Positions 6,827 to 9,832 of a stretch of DNA of 9,832 bases are shown here, piece after piece. The first letter of the stretch is position 1; each line of letters starts with the position of its first letter. This stretch comes from Chloroflexota bacterium. Lineage in GTDB: Bacteria > Chloroflexota > Dehalococcoidia > SM23-28-2 > RBG-16-64-32. The notes beneath the pieces are model-generated. The model saw only the letters and a program-made list of their open reading frames with translations. It did not search any database and was not told where the DNA came from. The position numbers and the translations under genes are program-made. The DNA is taken from the NCBI GenBank assembly GCA_022563285.1, contig JADFNQ010000034.1:1-9832 (forward strand), given 5' to 3'.

Positions 6827-6879
6827 GCCTCTCCGATGAAGAGATCGCCGATTTAATGGTGGCCGGAGTTCTCCAGTAG
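6811..6879 (+). pseudogene. Orphan 3' tail of a family III CoA-transferase gene
   Basis: In the frame ending at TAG 6877-6879 this reads VSKILGLSDEEIADL followed by MVAGVLQ and stop. The CoA-transferase at 4247-5497 ends with VLGLSDEEIADL, LVAGVLQ and stop. The peptides match except at the first residues and one Leu/Met. No start codon or upstream part of a CoA-transferase is present; the frame closes upstream at TGA 6787-6789. The first 26 matching bases are identical to the other copy and the remainder differs mostly at synonymous positions. It is a remnant tail, either the displaced original end of the upstream gene or what is left of a deleted paralogue. Confidence 0.8.
6826..6851 (+). 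repeat. 26-bp perfect direct repeat, right copy
   Basis: Identical to 5444-5469, 1382 bases downstream of it. It lies in the orphan CoA-transferase tail. The last base of the zinc-ribbon gene's TAG stop (6824-6826) is the first base of the repeat. Confidence 0.85.
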
Positions 6880-6967
6880 GGCGCTTTATGATTGACAATA
6901 ATGCGTGATAGAGCGACAATTCTCGCGGCGGGCAGTGAGGTCGTCCCTCCTCAATGGTACCCCCTTT

Positions 6968-6988
6968 GGGCAGCGCGGCTCGCTGCCC
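6968..6988 (+). terminator. GC-rich hairpin, possible terminator or structured RNA
   Basis: GGGCAGCG (6968-6975) pairs perfectly with CGCTGCCC (6981-6988) around the 5-base loop CGGCT. It lies 89 bases after the orphan tail stop. No T-run follows, so it would be a weak or Rho-assisted terminator, or a structural element. Confidence 0.4.
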
Positions 6989-7167
6989 GCCCTGCTTAGT
7001 CAGAGCCGCCTCAGACGCGCCCTAGATACGGACAGCCTAGCGGACTCCTCATACGGCCTGAGTTGCCCTTCGTCAGGTTCGCATCGCGGAGCAGAGGCTG
7101 CCCACCCCTACGAGGCTTAACCCACCGATAGGTGAAAGCGTTGTAAATAGACGCAATCATACTAATC

Positions 7168-7173
7168 GGAGGG
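7168..7173 (+). promoter_or_regulatory. Ribosome binding site for the YIP1-family gene
   Basis: GGAGGG lies four bases before the ATG at 7178 and selects it over the in-frame ATG at 7217. Confidence 0.65.
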
Positions 7174-7177
7174 TGAC

Positions 7178-7705
7178 ATGATCGAAGCCACAAGACAGGC
7201 GTCCATCATCGACCGCATGATCCGTGCGGCCAGACTGGAGCCTCAACTATACGAAGAGGTGGAGCACGACCAGTCGGCCACCGGCCAGGCGCTGCTGGTG
7301 GTCGTCCTGGGGACCATAGCAGCCGGGATCGGCTTCCTCTCTGGCGGCATCGGCGCTCTCATCGTGGGCGCCATTGTCTTCCTAATCCTCTGGGCCGCTT
7401 ACGCGTTCATCGCCTACTGGGTAGGCACGAACATCTTCAAGGGCCCGCATACGTCGGCAACCTGGGGAGAGCTCCTGCGCACCCTCGGCTTCGCCAGCTC
7501 TCCCAGGGTGCTGCTGGTCCTCACGGTCATACCCATCGTTGGCATCTTCGTGGGAACAGCGGTCTTCTTCTGGTGGCTGGTCGCGACGGTCATCGCCATC
7601 CGTCAGGCCCTGGACTTCGATACGGGCCGAGCGATAGCCACGGCGGTGGCCAGCCTCCTACCCCTGGTGGTGGCCTACTACGTCTTACTTGCCATAGTCG
7701 CCTAG
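7178..7705 (+). CDS. YIP1-family integral membrane protein
   Basis: A 175-residue membrane protein that resembles the bacterial YIP1 family. A soluble N-terminal part (residues 1-35, IDRMIRAARLEPQLYEEVEHD) precedes four to five hydrophobic segments at about 37-56, 57-83, 109-127, 126-144 and 153-173. The loop TSATWGELLRTLGFASSPRVL (92-112) matches the family pattern of a short Gly/Leu-rich motif leading into a Pro/Arg turn before the third segment. No signal peptide. Family function in bacteria is not known; eukaryotic relatives act in vesicle membranes, which does not transfer. It follows a ~300-base gap, so it is probably a separate unit. The next gene has its own promoter. Confidence 0.82.
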   Translation: MIEATRQASIIDRMIRAARLEPQLYEEVEHDQSATGQALLVVVLGTIAAGIGFLSGGIGALIVGAIVFLILWAAYAFIAYWVGTNIFKGPHTSATWGELLRTLGFASSPRVLLVLTVIPIVGIFVGTAVFFWWLVATVIAIRQALDFDTGRAIATAVASLLPLVVAYYVLLAIVA

Positions 7706-7733
7706 GCCCCGCAGGCGCGGGCGCATAGTCGGG

Positions 7734-7748
7734 GGCTCTTCGCGAGCC
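7734..7748 (+). terminator. Small hairpin after the YIP1-family gene
   Basis: GGCTC (7734-7738) and GAGCC (7744-7748) pair around TTCGC. The stem is only five base pairs with no T-run, and it sits just ahead of the next promoter. It may be a weak terminator or have no role. Confidence 0.25.
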
Positions 7749-7757
7749 GGGCAGTGC

Positions 7758-7766
7758 TGGTATACT
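7758..7766 (+). promoter_or_regulatory. Extended -10 promoter giving a leaderless mRNA
   Basis: TGGTATACT is an extended -10 element (TGn followed by TATACT at 7761-7766). The ATG at 7773 begins seven bases after its end, exactly where transcription would be expected to start. No ribosome site is present. Only a poor -35 match (TTCGCG, 7739-7744) exists, as is usual for extended -10 promoters. Confidence 0.6.
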
Positions 7767-7772
7767 GCCCCC

Positions 7773-8228
7773 ATGACCGGCCTCGCTGACTACGGGCCGC
7801 TGTTCCGCGAAGCTTACGCCGCCCTCCACGGCGGCCACCCCGATGAGCCGTCCGCCACCGACAGCGGCCGCCGTCCGGAGGAGTCGCTGGAGGAGTCCCT
7901 GGCCCGCAGTCACAGCGAGGCGCTGGACAGGCTGCGGGCCCGGTTTGAGGCCTCCGAGCCGCCGAAGGAGCTACGGATGGCACACGGGCTGCTGTGCCGT
8001 CTGCTGGAATGCGCCGCGCAGGCTGACAGCGTACTTGCGGCACAGGTGGAGTCGTACCGCTGCGGCAACTTCCAGGACAGCATCTCCCACTCCGACCGCC
8101 TCCACAGCGTGGTCTCGGAGAGCGCGCGGCTGGACCGGGACCTCATACTCGCCCTGCGCAAGGCGGAGGAGGCCAGCCCGGGCACGCTTTCGGCGCTGGG
8201 GATCGAGGAGAGCGCGCCAGAGCCGTGA
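7773..8228 (+). CDS. Small helical protein of unknown function
   Basis: A 151-residue hypothetical protein, not recognised. It is soluble, with no signal peptide, membrane segment or metal motif. Residues 25-50 are charged and probably disordered (PDEPSATDSGRRPEESLEES), and the rest is predicted helical by its heptad-like spacing of Leu, Ala and charged residues (SEALDRLRARFEA; LRMAHGLLCRLLECAAQADS; SESARLDRDLILALRKAEEA). It has three Cys residues in the middle (CRLLEC and YRCGN), too irregular for a clear zinc site. Codon use has the strong third-position G/C of the real genes here, and the promoter placement supports the ATG at 7773. A 7-bp-stem hairpin follows its stop, so it is probably a single-gene unit. 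Confidence 0.72.
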   Translation: MTGLADYGPLFREAYAALHGGHPDEPSATDSGRRPEESLEESLARSHSEALDRLRARFEASEPPKELRMAHGLLCRLLECAAQADSVLAAQVESYRCGNFQDSISHSDRLHSVVSESARLDRDLILALRKAEEASPGTLSALGIEESAPEP

Positions 8229-8236
8229 GCCGTGCC

Positions 8237-8254
8237 GCCCGCCCCTCGGCGGGC
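8237..8254 (+). terminator. GC-rich hairpin after the small hypothetical gene, likely terminator
   Basis: GCCCGCC (8237-8243) pairs perfectly with GGCGGGC (8248-8254) around the loop CCTC, eight bases after the stop codon. There is no T-run downstream, so this is a weak intrinsic or Rho-type terminator candidate; the position between two units supports it. Confidence 0.5.
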
Positions 8255-8281
8255 TCAGGATGAGCGGTCGTAGATACGATG

Positions 8282-8310
8282 TTGTCTCCCTAACGGCAAT
8301 CGGCTACCAT
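8282..8310 (+). promoter_or_regulatory. sigma70-type promoter for the ThDP-enzyme gene
   Basis: TTGTCT (8282-8287), 17-base spacer, TACCAT (8305-8310). The leader would be about 58 nt, containing GGGAGG (8365-8370) before the ATG at 8376. Confidence 0.5.
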
Positions 8311-8375
8311 TCGGTCTAGCCCCATCGGCCATCGGAAATCCCGAGCGGCCAGTTTCGAGTAGCAGGGAGGCCCCC

Positions 8376-9832
8376 ATGGCACTGGTTGACGGCGGCGACC
8401 TCGTCGCCCGCGCCATCAAGCAGGAGAACGTCGACACCATCTTCACCCTCTGCGGCGGCCACGTGCAGGCGATCTTCAACGCCTGCCTGGACGAAGGGAT
8501 CAAGGTGATCGACGTGCGCCACGAGCAGGTCGCCGGTCACGCCGCCGAGGGCTGGTCGCGGGCCACCCGCCGCTGCGGCGTGGCGGTGGTCACCGCCGGC
8601 CCCGGCGTCACCGACTGCGTCACCGCCATCGCCAACGCTTACCAGAACCGTTCGCCCATGCTGGTGATCGGCGGCCGCAGCCCCCTGATGCGGTTCGAGA
8701 TGGGCGCCCTCCAGGAGATGGACCAGGTGGAGCTCCTGCGCCCTATCACTAAGTGGGCCCGCACCGTCTACGACACCGCGCGCATCCCGGAGTACCTCGC
8801 CTCCGCCTTCCGCGCCGCCCTCACCGGCCGCCAGGGGCCGGCCTTCCTGGAGATCCCCACGGACGTCCTCTTCCGCAAGGTGGAGGAGAACGATGTCTAC
8901 TTCCCCCAGAGCTACCGGCCCCAGGGCCGCGTCTACCCGGACCCGAAGCTGATCAAGCAGGCGGCCGAGATCATCACCAAGGCGGAGCGGCCGCTGATCA
9001 TGGCCGGCTCCGCCATCTACTGGCAGGAAGCCCAGGAGGAGCTGCGCCACTTCATCGAGGTGGCGCAGGCGCCGCTGTACCTCAACGCTATGGGCCGCGG
9101 CTCCCTCAGTCAGGAGCACCCGCTGTTCTTCTCGCGCACCCGCCGCAACGCCCTGGGGAAAGCGGACGCCATCATCGTCATCGGCACGCCGATGGACTTC
9201 CGCCTCTCCTACGGCAAGCGCTTCAACCCGGAGGCGCGCACGGTCCAGGTGGACACCGACCCGCAGGAGCTGGCCCGCAACCGTGACATCGATGTGCCCA
9301 TCGAGGGCGACGCCAAGGCCACGCTGGAGATGCTCATCGGCGAGCTGGAAGGCACGAAGAGCGATCACAAGGAGTGGATCACCGGCCTCCGTGACGCCGA
9401 AGGCAAGGTCCGCGGCCAGATGGAGGAGTGGATGAACTCCGACCGCGAGCCGATCCACCCCCTGCGCCTCTGCCGCGACATGGCCGAGTTCGTGGACGAC
9501 AACACGATCGTCGTCGGCGACGGCGGCGACATCGTGAACCTGGCCGCCCGCGTGTTCCCCATCAACCACCCGGGCCAGTGGTACGACCCCGGCCCGATGG
9601 GCACGCTGGGCGTGGGCACCGGCTTCTGCATGGCGATCAACAGCGTCTACCCGGAGAAGCGCATCCTCATGGTGAACGGGGACGGCGCCTTCGGCCTCAC
9701 CGGCTTCGACTTCGATACGTTCGTGCGCTTCAACATCCCGGTGGTCTCCGTGGTGGGGAACGACCGCCAGTGGGGGCAGATCACGGTGGGCCAGCGGGCG
9801 ATGTACGGCAAGGAGCGCGTCATCGCCAGCAT
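8376..9832 (+). CDS. ThDP-dependent enzyme of the IlvB/2-hydroxyacyl-CoA lyase type, 3' partial
   Basis: Open from the ATG at 8376 (GGGAGG five bases upstream) to the window end; 485 residues are visible of an expected 540-570. The N-terminal pyrimidine domain has FTLCGGHVQAIF, then RHEQVAGHAAEGWSRA with the catalytic Glu50 that activates the cofactor, and VVTAGPGVTDCVTAIANAY. GALQEMDQVELLRPITKWA resembles the human ILVBL/HACL family more than classical acetolactate synthases. A middle domain follows (about 190-330), then the pyrophosphate domain with the GDG motif at 435-437, VNGDGAFGLTGFDFD, and VVGNDRQWGQI, the Mg2+/ThDP-binding end. Possible activities are acetolactate synthase, 2-hydroxyacyl-CoA lyase (giving formyl-CoA plus an aldehyde) or oxalyl-CoA decarboxylase. 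The distinguishing C-terminus is missing. The neighbouring CoA-transferases make a CoA substrate plausible but do not prove it. Confidence 0.88.
   Translation, partial: MALVDGGDLVARAIKQENVDTIFTLCGGHVQAIFNACLDEGIKVIDVRHEQVAGHAAEGWSRATRRCGVAVVTAGPGVTDCVTAIANAYQNRSPMLVIGGRSPLMRFEMGALQEMDQVELLRPITKWARTVYDTARIPEYLASAFRAALTGRQGPAFLEIPTDVLFRKVEENDVYFPQSYRPQGRVYPDPKLIKQAAEIITKAERPLIMAGSAIYWQEAQEELRHFIEVAQAPLYLNAMGRGSLSQEHPLFFSRTRRNALGKADAIIVIGTPMDFRLSYGKRFNPEARTVQVDTDPQELARNRDIDVPIEGDAKATLEMLIGELEGTKSDHKEWITGLRDAEGKVRGQMEEWMNSDREPIHPLRLCRDMAEFVDDNTIVVGDGGDIVNLAARVFPINHPGQWYDPGPMGTLGVGTGFCMAINSVYPEKRILMVNGDGAFGLTGFDFDTFVRFNIPVVSVVGNDRQWGQITVGQRAMYGKERVIAS

Larger units (their letters stand above)
6880..7177. 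other. Intergenic region without a recognisable gene
   Basis: About 300 bases between the orphan tail and the YIP1-family gene. It is less GC-rich than the surrounding genes in parts and has no ORF with coding character; a 71-codon GTG frame at 6905 lacks a ribosome site and has an unlikely composition. It contains one strong hairpin (6968-6988), listed separately, and a weaker inverted repeat CCTGA/TCAGG (7057-7077, 11-base loop). No tRNA cloverleaf could be drawn. GGAGGG at 7168-7173 serves the next gene. No convincing promoter for that gene was found. Confidence 0.6.

Noticed and set aside
5444..6851. Insertion sequence or CRISPR-type repeat pair
   Set aside because: There is no transposase, no terminal inverted repeat and only two repeat copies, both part of CoA-transferase coding sequence.
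7074..7095. tRNA T-loop-like string GGTTCGCATC
   Set aside because: Flanking bases do not form a T-stem or acceptor stem and no anticodon arm could be drawn upstream.
6905..7120. 71-codon GTG frame in the gap before the YIP1-family gene
   Set aside because: No ribosome site, Ser/Arg-rich composition and no recognisable motif; it spans the hairpin.
7135..7170. Possible promoter TTGTAA with TACTAA before the YIP1-family gene
   Set aside because: The boxes are only 13 bases apart, too short for sigma70, and no alternative pair fits.
8316..9569. Long minus-strand open frame of 417 codons
   Set aside because: Antisense of the ThDP enzyme, whose + strand frame carries intact family motifs.

Overview
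All genes in this 9.8 kb window read on the + strand. The DNA is GC-rich and the gene set is typical of an acyl-CoA and carboxylic-acid catabolic region. No rRNA or tRNA was found to fix the taxonomy. The mix of family III CoA-transferases, a nitronate-monooxygenase-like flavoprotein, a double-hotdog MaoC protein, a YIP1-family membrane protein and a ThDP enzyme of the IlvB/2-hydroxyacyl-CoA lyase type suggests an environmental Chloroflexota (Dehalococcoidia or SAR202-like), but this is inference.

Layout: (1) 1-692, 3' part of a double-hotdog MaoC-type (de)hydratase, cut by the window edge. (2) 771-1940, an FMN-dependent nitronate monooxygenase-like protein with its own promoter. (3) 2003-2863, an alpha/beta hydrolase with a nearly leaderless promoter. 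(4) 2928-4223 and 4247-5497, two different family III (CaiB/BaiF) CoA-transferases, probably one transcript behind a good sigma70 promoter. (5) 5507-6826, an unusual protein with an N-terminal zinc ribbon and an RX4H (HEPN-like) motif, in lower-GC DNA. (6) 6811-6879, an orphan copy of the last ~22 codons of the preceding CoA-transferase. (7) 7178-7705, a YIP1-family membrane protein. (8) 7773-8228, a small helical protein of unknown function with a leaderless extended -10 promoter. (9) 8376-9832, a ThDP-dependent enzyme running off the window.

The metabolic genes (hydratase, flavoprotein, hydrolase, CoA-transferases, ThDP lyase/synthase) plausibly act together on CoA-activated organic acids. 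If the ThDP enzyme is a 2-hydroxyacyl-CoA lyase or oxalyl-CoA decarboxylase type, formyl-CoA would link it to the CoA-transferases; this is not proven.

The most interesting part is 5444-6879. A perfect 26-bp direct repeat lies inside the 3' end of the second CoA-transferase gene and again 1382 bp downstream. Between the copies sits the zinc-ribbon/HEPN-like gene. Recombination between the copies would remove that gene and leave an intact CoA-transferase with the downstream tail. This looks like an accessory gene inserted at the 3' end of a housekeeping gene, with the gene end regenerated, and no integrase visible inside.
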